Source: Alkalihalobacillus sp. TS-13
GTDB lineage: Bacteria; Bacillota; Bacilli; Bacillales; Fictibacillaceae
Direction of reading: 5' to 3'
Assembly (NCBI RefSeq): GCF_019720915.1
Contig: NZ_JAHKSI010000001.1
Coordinates: 992,001 to 1,056,000, forward strand
Length of the DNA stretch: 64,000 bases
Made by a program: the position numbers and the translations under genes. Below the pieces are notes generated by a model. That model had not been told where the DNA came from. It ran no database searches and saw only the letters and a list, made by a program, of their open reading frames with translations. Numbering within the stretch: position 1 is the stretch's first letter; every line of letters begins with the position of its first letter. This document shows positions 9,799 to 18,202 of this stretch, piece after piece.

Positions 9799-10053
9799 TT
9801 AATCTACCCATCTATTCTCATTTTGTAAAACTTCTTTCAACCTTCTAAATAATTTTGGGTGGTAATTTATTGAATTTGAATGATTATTTACTTCTGTTGG
9901 ATTTAGTATGTTTTTAGAACTCATCCAAATTTTATCCTTATCATTTTTATCCTGCCAAAAATTAACCACAAAAGTTATTGTTCTTCCTTCAGTAGTATGG
10001 ATTTTACCTCTAGTAAACAGTTGCTTATTATTTGGCAAACAAATACCCCCCAA
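9799..10053 (-). CDS. Small hypothetical protein downstream of the orphan nuclease
   Basis: 84 aa from a TTG at 10053; no ATG and no clear ribosome site, and the frame is open for only 6 more codons, so the start is uncertain or the 5' end has been lost. Contains GKIHTTEGRTITFVVNFWQDKN and ends KEVLQNENRWVD. Not recognised. It follows the nuclease stop by 35 bases on the same strand and shares its low G+C, so the two probably arrived together. May be a remnant. Confidence 0.4.
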   Translation of the reverse strand: MGGICLPNNKQLFTRGKIHTTEGRTITFVVNFWQDKNDKDKIWMSSKNILNPTEVNNHSNSINYHPKLFRRLKEVLQNENRWVD

Positions 10054-10088
10054 TCCGATGAAAAAATCTATTTATCATAAGCGGATTT

Positions 10089-11168
10089 TTAATTATATTG
10101 TTTTGCTACATCAATAATATTTTCTTTGTAGTACATTATTTCATCAACTGAATTTAATTTATACGAGGTTTTATTCTCATCATTAAGTTGAATGTACTTA
10201 TTGGAAGAATTAAATCCTAACCTACAGACCCACTTACGAATATTATCATCAAGCAATACATTAAAGTAACTTTTGTTGTCACGATAAAAAACTCTGTTTG
10301 ATTGGATATGGTCTTTTAATATCAACTTAATTAATACATAGCCTTCAATTTCTTCTTCAGTAGTTTCAATAAGATCTTGAGGAGCTTGTTTATCTTCTTG
10401 AATTTGTTCAGTTGCAGCTACTTCGTTCTTAGTTTGTTCAATAGGCTTATCATCACTTGTGTTTAAAGCCTTTTGAAGCTTATCGTTTACTTTTTCTGAA
10501 ATAAATTGATTTAACGACTTCTTGATTATTTCTCTAAAATTATCTATTACTTTTTTGGTCTTTACCCCTTGGTATACATCATTTAGAATGAATTTTATTA
10601 ACTCATCACTAGGATTTTCCCATTCCCTCCCAAGAAGTTGTTTGATTTCATTAGTATATTTTAATTCTGAAGCTGTAGTTAGAACATTTGTTATATCAAA
10701 ATGACTCTTTCTAAATTTAGCGATTTCTAATATGTGATTATCCCTTAATTCAAGAATATTAAATGTAAAGAAAGGCTTTTGATCCATACGATTTTGCTCT
10801 TCTAAATCTGTGAAAAAATTATATTCGATTCCATTTGTTAATATTGCGAACTTTGCTTTAGTAGTTCCAAAATACCTGAAGAGCTGTGAATCATGTTTAG
10901 TAAGAATTTCGTTAACAGATTTTGCCTCAATTAGAATGACAGGATCATTACCGTGCATAATAGCATAATCTATTTTTTCTCCCTTTTTTATTCCCACATC
11001 TGCCACAAACTCTGGTACTAATTCTTCCGGATTGAAAATATCATACCCAAGAATCTGGATGAAAGGCATTATAAGTGAAGTCTTGGTAGCTTCTTCAGTA
11101 TGTATATTTTCTCTGATTTTCTCTACTCTACTTGACAATGATTTTAATTGTTGTACAAAATTCTCCAT
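10089..11168 (-). CDS. Orphan type I restriction HsdR-N-like nuclease (PD-(D/E)XK)
   Basis: 359 aa from ATG 11168 (GGAGGG 8 bases upstream; the frame extends 92 codons further but that part overlaps selU). N-terminal module resembles HsdR_N/COG4748 proteins: conserved Glu26 in EEATKTSL, Asp67 in KIDYAI and the ExK pair Glu81-Lys83 in LIEAK. Then TNGIEYNFFTD and a linker rich in Glu/Gln (about 235-275) before a C-terminal domain with NVLLDDNIRKWVCRLGF, as found in some restriction-like proteins. No methylase or specificity subunit is nearby. Strikingly AT-rich compared with both flanks, suggesting recent transfer. A stand-alone defence or DNA-processing role is inferred. Confidence 0.75.
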   Translation of the reverse strand: MENFVQQLKSLSSRVEKIRENIHTEEATKTSLIMPFIQILGYDIFNPEELVPEFVADVGIKKGEKIDYAIMHGNDPVILIEAKSVNEILTKHDSQLFRYFGTTKAKFAILTNGIEYNFFTDLEEQNRMDQKPFFTFNILELRDNHILEIAKFRKSHFDITNVLTTASELKYTNEIKQLLGREWENPSDELIKFILNDVYQGVKTKKVIDNFREIIKKSLNQFISEKVNDKLQKALNTSDDKPIEQTKNEVAATEQIQEDKQAPQDLIETTEEEIEGYVLIKLILKDHIQSNRVFYRDNKSYFNVLLDDNIRKWVCRLGFNSSNKYIQLNDENKTSYKLNSVDEIMYYKENIIDVAKQYN

Positions 11169-11397
11169 ATTAATAATCCCTCCTATGCCTAATTTACAAA
11201 CTATTTCGACAATATATTTGAAATACCTTCTTATGTATACTTTATTAACTACCTTTAATCTTAGCTGATTTTTAAATGAAAATTTATCGGTTATACTGTG
11301 AAGAGTAATGTCTAATTCATGAATTAAGTTGTATATACCTTGACGAATATAAATCGATGAAGGTACGATTTGAATAGTCAGAAAAGGAATTGATAAC

Positions 11398-12462
11398 ATG
11401 TCAGAAATCAGGTCAGTATCAGTTGTTCCTATTGAATCGATCAATCTAGCAGATTTTCATATAATTGATGTTCGATCTCCGAAGGAGTTTCAAGAGTTCC
11501 ATATCGAAGGAGCGACCAATGTGCCGATTTTCAGCAATGAAGAACGGGAGAAAGTTGGGACCACCTACAAGCAGGTAGGAAAGGAAGAGGCGAAAATGCT
11601 GGGTCTCTCCATTGTTTCACCGAAGCTCCCCCAAATGGTTGAACTATTGAAAGGCTTAGCTGTTTCTAATAGAAAGCCCTACTTGATCTATTGTGCTCGC
11701 GGCGGTATGAGAAGCAACAGCTTTGCAACAGTCATGAAGCTGATGGGTCTTGATTGCTGTCAGCTGATCGGCGGGATCCGTTCCTACCGCCAATTTATTA
11801 TGGCTAAGTTGGAACAATATTCTAAAACTCCGAAACCGTTCATTGTGCTGGAAGGATTGACGGGGACCAGAAAGACAGACATATTGGAAGTCCTCCAGGA
11901 GGAAGGCTATCCTGTCATCAACCTTGAAAAACTGGCAGGTCATCGCGGATCCATTTTCGGAGAAATCGGGAACGAAGGACGTTCACAAAAAATGTTTGAT
12001 CGTGACTTATTCCGGCGTCTCCAACAAATCGATCAACATCCGAATTACATCATCGAGTCTGAAAGTAAACGGATCGGTCGGGTGGTTGTACCTGATTGGA
12101 TATTAAATGGAAAAGAAGAAGGGAAGCGGCTTCATATACATTATCCTTTAGAAAGCCGAGTCCAATCGATTTGTGAAACCTATCAACCAGAGTTGTTCCA
12201 TGATCAGATCGGTGAGGCTTTGCACCTTTTGAAGAAACGACTTGCTTCTGAGGTGTATGAGCGTATCTTGCTCTTCTTTCATGATAAAGACTATGAAAAT
12301 GTAGTCCGAGTTCTATTAATGTCCTATTATGATCCTAAATACAATTTTACTGCGGATCAATATCGTTCACCCGTCATTGAATTGGCTATCGAAAATCTTG
12401 AAGATGGCTTAGTGAAGGTGAAGAATATGATTCAAAAGCTTCAACTTCATTCGTACTGTTGA
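11398..12462 (+). CDS. selU: tRNA 2-selenouridine synthase SelU
   Basis: 354 aa. N-terminal rhodanese domain with the active-site loop YCARGGMRS (Cys99), then a P-loop domain. Uses selenophosphate from SelD to replace sulfur with selenium in the wobble uridine of some tRNAs (via a geranylated intermediate). The Walker A is unusual: GLTGTRKT at 153-160 has Arg158 where Gly normally precedes the Lys. It is a stand-alone gene just beyond the nuclease insert. With selD, selA, selB and tRNA-Sec in the same window, it completes both known uses of selenophosphate. Confidence 0.92.
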   Translation: MSEIRSVSVVPIESINLADFHIIDVRSPKEFQEFHIEGATNVPIFSNEEREKVGTTYKQVGKEEAKMLGLSIVSPKLPQMVELLKGLAVSNRKPYLIYCARGGMRSNSFATVMKLMGLDCCQLIGGIRSYRQFIMAKLEQYSKTPKPFIVLEGLTGTRKTDILEVLQEEGYPVINLEKLAGHRGSIFGEIGNEGRSQKMFDRDLFRRLQQIDQHPNYIIESESKRIGRVVVPDWILNGKEEGKRLHIHYPLESRVQSICETYQPELFHDQIGEALHLLKKRLASEVYERILLFFHDKDYENVVRVLLMSYYDPKYNFTADQYRSPVIELAIENLEDGLVKVKNMIQKLQLHSYC

Positions 12463-12546
12463 CCTACGAATTGTTATGAAACATATCGGGTATAAGATGC
12501 GTCTAATAAATTGAATGAAGCTATCATGATGTGAGGAGAGAGGGGA

Positions 12547-13098
12547 ATGGGAGATACAATCATCAGTCTGTTTCGAGATTACCCTCATCTTGCTGTTCTG
12601 ATCAGTATTACGTTGAATATACTGATTGCGATTTCTGGATTTCTTCCGAGTTACTTTTTGACAGCTGCTAATCTTTATTTCTTTGGATTCTTTTGGGGAA
12701 CAGCCATCTCCTTCGCAGGGGAGGCGGCAGGTGCTCTTGCAGCCTTCCTTTTGTATAGGAAAGGATTCAGAAAATTTACCCGGACAAAACTGGAACGCTA
12801 TTCAAAAGCTAAGAGATTGATTGAGCTGGAAGGGAAACGAGCGTTCCTATTTATTTTTGCCCTCCGGCTCATGCCCTTCATGCCATCAGGTGTGGTGACA
12901 TTTTTCTCTGCGATCGGTATTGTTTCCATATGGACATTTTTTGCAGCCAGCACCTTGGGGAAATTCCCGGCACTACTATTAGAGGCTTTAGCAGTCACTC
13001 AGGTGCTTGAATGGAATATGCTTGGTAAGATGATTCTAATGGGCGTGAGTATAGTATTTCTACTAAGCCTGCGAACGATGATGAAAAAACAGAATTGA
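12547..13098 (+). CDS. TVP38/TMEM64 family (VTT domain) membrane protein
   Basis: 183 aa with five or so hydrophobic segments. VTT/DedA-type signature: GFLPSYFLTAANLYFFG (31-47), GEAAGALAAFLLYRKG (58-73), and FALRLMPFMPSGVVTFFSA (103-121). Family members are thought to move lipids between membrane leaflets; some DedA relatives have been linked to selenite uptake, but nothing here proves that. It lies 84 bases after selU on the same strand with its own GAGGAGAG ribosome site. Confidence 0.85.
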   Translation: MGDTIISLFRDYPHLAVLISITLNILIAISGFLPSYFLTAANLYFFGFFWGTAISFAGEAAGALAAFLLYRKGFRKFTRTKLERYSKAKRLIELEGKRAFLFIFALRLMPFMPSGVVTFFSAIGIVSIWTFFAASTLGKFPALLLEALAVTQVLEWNMLGKMILMGVSIVFLLSLRTMMKKQN

Positions 13099-13118
13099 AG
13101 ACATAAAGGTGTGAGACC

Positions 13119-13994
13119 ATGAAATTACGCACGGTATTAATAAGCTTTACAAGTTTTTCTTTATTATTATCAGGTTGTTCTTCCATCCCGAATCCTTTTG
13201 AGAATAAGGACCAGACTGAAGAGCAACCATCTGAGCAACCGTCTGGACAAAATCAGGACGATGAAAAAGAACAGGAACAAGATCAACATGAAAATGATCA
13301 AAATACTGATGAAAAAGAAAAAGAAGCTGACAGAGGTCCCGAGCTTCCTTCGCCTGAAGAAACGATCACCGTAAATGCAGATGGTGAAAAAATCGTTACC
13401 AATGTGATGGATCCATTGGTCTTAGTCAACAAAGAACGTAACCTGCCAGCAGACTTTGTACCTGAAACATTGACAGTTCCGGACATTCCATTCACTTTCA
13501 AAGAGGATCATCCGAAAAAGCAGATGCAGGAGGTTGCTGCAGAGGCGATTGAAGAAATGTTTTCTCAAGCGGAAACAGACGGTATTCCGTTATTAGCGCA
13601 ATCTGGATATCGTTCATATTCCACTCAAAAATCAATCTTCGCTTCAAATGCAGAGAAGAATGGGCATGAGGAAGCGAACAAATATAGCGCACAAGCTGGT
13701 CAGAGTGAACATCAGACAGGGTTGACGATGGATGTGACGTCTCCAGAAGTTGATTTTGGCTTAATTGAAGAATTTGGTGAAACCACAGCAGGCAAATGGG
13801 TGAAGGACAATGCCCATAAATATGGCTTTATCGTCCGTTATCCGAAGGGGAAAGAAGGAGTCACCGGCTATCAATATGAACCTTGGCATTTACGCTATGT
13901 CGGTAAGGAACATGCGAAAGCCATTTATGAACAAAATCTGACACTTGAAGAATACCTTGGGGCACCTGTTGAACCCGTCAACTCTACAGAGTAG
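13119..13994 (+). CDS. D-alanyl-D-alanine carboxypeptidase lipoprotein (VanY family)
   Basis: 291 aa. Lipoprotein signal with lipobox LLSGC (Cys20), a Glu/Gln/Asp-rich linker (about 28-75) that positions the enzyme in the wall, then an M15B VanY domain with SGYRSYSTQK, the zinc motif SEHQTGLTMDV and EPWHLRYVG. Trims the terminal D-Ala from peptidoglycan stem peptides outside the membrane, like YodJ/DacB-type enzymes. Starts 20 bases after the TVP38 gene. Confidence 0.92.
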   Translation: MKLRTVLISFTSFSLLLSGCSSIPNPFENKDQTEEQPSEQPSGQNQDDEKEQEQDQHENDQNTDEKEKEADRGPELPSPEETITVNADGEKIVTNVMDPLVLVNKERNLPADFVPETLTVPDIPFTFKEDHPKKQMQEVAAEAIEEMFSQAETDGIPLLAQSGYRSYSTQKSIFASNAEKNGHEEANKYSAQAGQSEHQTGLTMDVTSPEVDFGLIEEFGETTAGKWVKDNAHKYGFIVRYPKGKEGVTGYQYEPWHLRYVGKEHAKAIYEQNLTLEEYLGAPVEPVNSTE

Positions 13995-14036
13995 ACTGAA
14001 AGTAGATTCTTCAAAAGCGGACGAGGGGTTGAGGTA

Positions 14037-14750
14037 ATGGCCGCTGATATTAATGTATTTTTGGCACTAGGTGCTGGGTTCTTGTCTTTCATTTCACCAT
14101 GCTGCCTTCCGTTATATCCAGCATTTTTGTCATATATTACTGGGGTGTCGGTTCATGAACTGAAAGAAGAGAAGGGGATGCTCAGAAAACGGGCAATACT
14201 CCATACCGCACTTTTTCTCGTTGGTTTTTCAAGTATTTTCATTTTCCTGGGTCTAAGTACCTCATGGTTCGGAACATTCTTTTTCCAATATAAAGATATG
14301 ATCCGGCAAATCGGTGCGATTTTAATTGTCCTTTTCGGTTTAGTCGTTTTAGGTGTCTTCAAACCAGACTTTTTGATGAAAGAACGGCGGTTCAAATTTC
14401 AAAAACGACCTGCCGGATACCTTGGTTCAATTGGGATTGGCATGGGATTTGCAGCAGGATGGACACCGTGCACAGGACCGATTTTATCCGGAGTCATTTA
14501 TTTAGCGGCTAGCAATCCAGGGCAAGCGATGTTTTATATGGTAGCATATGTGCTCGGTTTTTCAATTCCATTCTTCGTCATGTCCTTCTTCATGGGCCAG
14601 ATGGCTTGGATCAAACGGCACAGCAGAAGAGTGATGCAAGCAGGCGGAGCAATCATGATCTTCATGGGCGTGTTCCTCTATTTCGATTGGATGACAAAAC
14701 TGACCTCCTTCCTTGCCAATCGCTTTTTTAATGGATTCTATGGTTTTTAA
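14037..14750 (+). CDS. ccdA: Cytochrome c biogenesis protein CcdA
   Basis: 237 aa, six membrane helices. Redox-active cysteines in ISPCCLPLYP (about 20-28) and GWTPCTGPIL (about 142-151) shuttle electrons from cytoplasmic thioredoxin to extracytoplasmic thiol-disulfide proteins for cytochrome c maturation and spore functions. Start ATG with GAGGTAATG context. Same locus as ccdA in B. subtilis; ccdC lies two genes downstream. Confidence 0.96.
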   Translation: MAADINVFLALGAGFLSFISPCCLPLYPAFLSYITGVSVHELKEEKGMLRKRAILHTALFLVGFSSIFIFLGLSTSWFGTFFFQYKDMIRQIGAILIVLFGLVVLGVFKPDFLMKERRFKFQKRPAGYLGSIGIGMGFAAGWTPCTGPILSGVIYLAASNPGQAMFYMVAYVLGFSIPFFVMSFFMGQMAWIKRHSRRVMQAGGAIMIFMGVFLYFDWMTKLTSFLANRFFNGFYGF

Positions 14751-14756
14751 AAGGAA

Positions 14757-14793
14757 GATAGGGGATGATCGCCGATAAGCGGTCCCCCTTTTA
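14757..14793 (+). terminator. Terminator after ccdA
   Basis: Imperfect hairpin GGGGATGATCGC / GCGGTCCCCC followed by TTTT. Confidence 0.7.
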
Positions 14794-14910
14794 ATTTGAC
14801 CTGGTTTTGTTGTTTGTTATATCGTTAAGAGGAATACTAAAGTTTCAAATGCTCAAACAGCAATAAAAAGTTAGTATCCAACCATACATAGAAGGGATAG
14901 AAGTGGAAAG

Positions 14911-15336
14911 ATGCGATCAAATGATATTATTCTTAAGACAACATCGACGATCATTGTCTTCGTCATATTAGCTTTTTCAGTCAATTTGTTCTTTGCAGGA
15001 CACAATGCTCCTGGCGGAGGATTCATTGGTGGTTTGATGGCAGCAAGTGCTTTCATCTTGTTATACATCACATTCGGTTTGAAGACGATGAAAAAAGTCC
15101 TTAGGGTCAATTTCCGTTATTTCATTGCTGCTGGATTACTGATTGCATTTGCAACAGGAGTAGGATCTTTTATATTCGGTCAGCCGTTTTTAAGCCATAC
15201 GTTTGGTCATTTCCACCTTCCGTTATTAGGTGATACGGAACTTGCAACGGCAGTTATGTTTGATATAGGTGTATATTTGACGGTCATTGGGGTGACGATG
15301 ACGATCATCCTGACAATTGCGGAGGATCGTGGTTAG
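14911..15336 (+). CDS. Orphan MnhB/MrpB-like Na+/H+ antiporter subunit
   Basis: 141 aa, four membrane segments; starts MRSNDIILKTTSTI and has the MrpB core FFAGHNAPGGGFIGGL (30-45) and the C-terminal FDIGVYLTVIGVTMTI. MrpB normally sits in a seven-gene mrpA-G operon where all subunits are needed for Na+/H+ exchange. No other mrp gene is present in this window, and the gene lies between ccdA and ccdC, an unusual place. It may assist a complex encoded elsewhere or have another role. Confidence 0.88.
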   Translation: MRSNDIILKTTSTIIVFVILAFSVNLFFAGHNAPGGGFIGGLMAASAFILLYITFGLKTMKKVLRVNFRYFIAAGLLIAFATGVGSFIFGQPFLSHTFGHFHLPLLGDTELATAVMFDIGVYLTVIGVTMTIILTIAEDRG

Positions 15337-15363
15337 GTTTTTTGGGGAAGGGAAGTAAGTAGT

Positions 15364-15822
15364 GTGTGGGTAATAATAAGTAGTATTCTCGCTTTATTTA
15401 TGGCGTGTGTCGCTTTGTACATAAGGATGAAAGCGGCACGGAAGCCGGCAACCATCAGGAAAATAATATTACCACCCTTGTTCATGTCGACTGGATTTTT
15501 GATGTTCCTTTATCCTCCCGCACGTGTACCTTGGGGAGAAGCCCTGGAAGCATTTGTTGTTGGAATGATATTTTCTTTTCTGTTGATCCGGACTTCATCA
15601 TTTGAGCGCCGTTCAGATGCGATTTATTTGAAGAGGTCGAAAGCTTTCGTATTCATCCTGCTCGGATTATTGTTATTTCGAATCGTACTGAAGCTATATC
15701 TTGGTCAATATATTTCAATTGAAGAGACAAGCGGATTATTCTTCATACTCGCATTCGGCATGTTGGCACCCTGGCGTATCGCAATGTACCTCAAATTCAA
15801 AAAACTGCAAGCAGTTCATTAA
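15364..15822 (+). CDS. ccdC: CcdC-family membrane protein (YneJ)
   Basis: 152 aa with four membrane helices; GTG start 27 bases after the MrpB-like gene. Blocks LPPLFMSTGFLMFLYPPAR, GMIFSFLLIRTSSFERR and YLKRSKAFVFIL match the DUF1453/CcdC family. In B. subtilis ccdC lies near ccdA but is not strictly required for cytochrome c assembly. Followed by a terminator shared with yneK. Confidence 0.92.
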   Translation: MWVIISSILALFMACVALYIRMKAARKPATIRKIILPPLFMSTGFLMFLYPPARVPWGEALEAFVVGMIFSFLLIRTSSFERRSDAIYLKRSKAFVFILLGLLLFRIVLKLYLGQYISIEETSGLFFILAFGMLAPWRIAMYLKFKKLQAVH

Positions 15823-15823
15823 A

Positions 15824-15855
15824 GAAGGCTGATCCTGGAGGGATCAGCCTTCTGT
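15824..15855. terminator. Bidirectional terminator between ccdC and yneK
   Basis: AAGAAGGCTGATCC / GGATCAGCCTTCT stem between two converging genes. Confidence 0.88.
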
Positions 15856-16284
15856 TCATCCTAATAATTGTTTATATGGGGCCATATCGATATTCTTCTG
15901 ATTCAATTTTTTAATCAAAAACTTATGATCACGTTTAGGTGTTGCGATGATGTAACCCCGGATGATCAAATCCTCATCAATCGTTTTTACGCTCTCCCGA
16001 ATGGCTAATTCACCAATCTTTCCGGCGATTTTATCTCTTGCAACGTCTCGGAAAAGCTCTGGAACAGGCTCGACGAGTTCTTCGAGTAACTGTTTTTGCT
16101 CGGGTGACCACATATGTTTTGTTTCTTTTATATAATGATCCTGCCAATCTAATATAGACATACCGTCTTCTTTCGGAAGCCTTTTGAGGAATTTACGGAA
16201 CATGAAATATCCCCCGATTGCGAACATCGAAATCAAAAAAAGCGTCCATAAGACGATAAACCACGCAAACCAACCATCTAACAT
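15856..16284 (-). CDS. yneK: DUF2621 membrane protein YneK
   Basis: 142 aa. One N-terminal membrane helix (WFAWFIVLWTLFLISMFAIGG split at about 5-27), then a soluble helical part with SILDWQDHYIKETKHMW and LIIRGYIIATPKRDH. Matches the YneK family in length and order next to ccdC. Function unknown. Converges with ccdC. Confidence 0.9.
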   Translation of the reverse strand: MLDGWFAWFIVLWTLFLISMFAIGGYFMFRKFLKRLPKEDGMSILDWQDHYIKETKHMWSPEQKQLLEELVEPVPELFRDVARDKIAGKIGELAIRESVKTIDEDLIIRGYIIATPKRDHKFLIKKLNQKNIDMAPYKQLLG

Positions 16285-16476
16285 TTTGCCACCCCTGTTT
16301 GTTTATCGTACATTCTTTTATTATTATACAAGCACCCAAATAATGAAATCAAGCAATGTCACAATAATGATTAAGAATAGAAGACAATAAAATAATTATG
16401 TTAACAAAATACAGCTATATTATATAAGAATAGTTGAACATTGTAAGGAAAACATACTGATAGAAAGCTATTCTAA

Positions 16477-17035
16477 ATGATCGGGGAGATGAAGATGGGT
16501 CGATTCTTAAAGAATAACCTAAAAGATAAGCGGGATAAGCATTATCAAGTTTCGGATGATAAACAACCGATCTTATCTACCCTCGAAAACAATTTCAACA
16601 AAATCATGGAAGCTTTATCTGCTAATGATGACTTTGCAGTAAAACTGTTAAGATTCAATGATGGACCATGCAAACTTCTTTATTTTGATACGTTAATTGA
16701 TATCCAAATCGTTCAAAGCAAAATCATAGAACCGATTCTTGAAATGAAGTCGGGTGAGGTGACAAGTACAATTCCAATCAGAACCATCAAGCCAAGGGAC
16801 AACGTTCAGAGAAGTTTACACGCTTCTTCTCATGAAAGGATATTGTGCTTTATTGATGGAAACCGGTGAAATCCACATGATTCTTGCCAAGTCTGCGAAT
16901 GTCAGGTATCCTGATGAACCGAAAAATGAACAAGTCATACGTGGAAATCGTCTAGGTATCATCGAAAACCTAGATGTAAACCTGAATATGATCCACAACG
17001 ATATCAAGAATAACCACCATATAATGTTATGTTAA
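16477..17035 (+). pseudogene. Broken, truncated gerA-family germination receptor A subunit
   Basis: First frame (from 16477 or ATG 16495) encodes a GerA-type N-terminus with DFAVKLLRFNDGPCKLLYFD and QSKIIEPIL, then ends at 16869. The next blocks continue in another frame (from about 16805): LMKGYCALLMETGE, NVRYPDEPKNEQVIRGNRLG and ENLDVNLNMI, typical of the region before the membrane part of GerAA/GerKA. A frameshift near 16805 joins them and the protein then stops at about 180 of some 490 residues, with no membrane domain and no B or C subunit genes downstream. Most likely a decayed germinant receptor gene. Confidence 0.72.
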
Positions 17036-17089
17036 TTAATTGAAAAATCAGTAAAAGATAAACGTTAAGAGTAGAAGGAGGAGAAAATT

Positions 17090-18127
17090 ATGAAGAATAA
17101 GAAGGGCTTTACGACAAAAAGAAAAGATGAACATATCGATATTGCCTTGAATAAACCTGTCCAAAATGTTAATACGACAGGCTTTGAGCGATATCGTTTT
17201 CGCCATAACCCTCTCCCTGAACTCGATTTTGAAGCAGTGGACTTGTCAACGACATTCTTAAACAAGAAATTAAAAGCCCCATTTTTAGTCAGTTCGATGA
17301 CAGGTGGCACTGAAAAAGCGAAGCGGATCAACGAAAAGCTTGCAGATATAGCTGAAGAGAAAGGGTGGGCAATCGGTGTCGGTTCCATGAGAGCAGCAAT
17401 TGAGAGGGAAGGTGCAGTAGAATCTTTCCAGATCCGTAAGTTTGCCCCGACTGCAGCCATACTTGCCAATCTTGGTGCAGTCCAGTTGAATTATGGTTTC
17501 GGTATGGAAGAATGCAAAAGAGCCATTGACCTGATTGAGGCAGATGGTCTTGTCTTGCATCTGAATGCGATGCAAGAAGTCTTCCAGCCCGAAGGTGACA
17601 CAAATTTTGCCGGTCTGCTTAAAAAAATAGAATCGGTTGTTAAAGATCTTGATATCCCAGTCGGTGTTAAGGAAGTAGGGATGGGAATTGATGGACATAC
17701 CGCAAAACGGCTTGTGGAAACAGGTCTAGCTTTCATTGATGTGGCTGGGTCCGGAGGAACTTCCTGGATCCAAGTCGAAAAATATCGTAACCAGGATCCT
17801 AAACGTTTTCAAGCTGCAGACGCTTTTCGTGATTGGGGGAATCCTACTGCGACTTGTCTAGAAGATATTAAAAATTGTGGACTGAATGCAAAGGTCATTT
17901 CCAGCGGTGGTATGAAAGATGGAGTTGAAGCAGCAAAAGCGATCGCTTTAGGAGCTGATATGGTCGGTTTCGGCCGTGCATTATTGCCATTATCAGTAGG
18001 AGATGAACGCGAGAGGATGATAGAACAATTCGGACGGATTGAATTCGAGTTGAAAGCAGCTATGTTTGGAATAGGACAGGCGACAATCGAACAGTTAAGG
18101 TATACCCAATGGTTAGAGAAAAAATAA
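17090..18127 (+). CDS. fni: Type 2 isopentenyl-diphosphate delta-isomerase (FMN)
   Basis: 345 aa, AGAAGGAGGAG ribosome site. FMN/NADPH-dependent enzyme that interconverts isopentenyl and dimethylallyl diphosphate for isoprenoid synthesis in the cytoplasm. Characteristic blocks: RKDEHIDIAL at the N-terminus, SSMTGGTEKAKRIN, GVGSMRAAIE, HLNAMQE, VKEVGMGI, DVAGSGGTSW and SSGGMKDGVEAAKAIALGAD. Full length. Monocistronic, ending at a terminator shared with the choline-type transporter gene. Confidence 0.97.
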   Translation: MKNKKGFTTKRKDEHIDIALNKPVQNVNTTGFERYRFRHNPLPELDFEAVDLSTTFLNKKLKAPFLVSSMTGGTEKAKRINEKLADIAEEKGWAIGVGSMRAAIEREGAVESFQIRKFAPTAAILANLGAVQLNYGFGMEECKRAIDLIEADGLVLHLNAMQEVFQPEGDTNFAGLLKKIESVVKDLDIPVGVKEVGMGIDGHTAKRLVETGLAFIDVAGSGGTSWIQVEKYRNQDPKRFQAADAFRDWGNPTATCLEDIKNCGLNAKVISSGGMKDGVEAAKAIALGADMVGFGRALLPLSVGDERERMIEQFGRIEFELKAAMFGIGQATIEQLRYTQWLEKK

Positions 18128-18156
18128 GTTCATGTTTCCCTCCCCAAAATGCATAC

Positions 18157-18191
18157 AAAAAGGGATGACCTAGAAGAAGGCCATCCCTTTT
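18157..18191. terminator. Bidirectional terminator between fni and the transporter gene
   Basis: AAAAGGGATG / CATCCCTTTT stem with A and T tracts on either side. Confidence 0.92.
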
Positions 18192-18202
18192 AAAACATCC
18201 CA

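Noticed and set aside
10053-11444. Longer nuclease start at 11444 (92 extra residues)
   Set aside because: The extension overlaps the start of selU on the other strand, lacks a ribosome site and is unlike the rest; ATG 11168 has GGAGGG.
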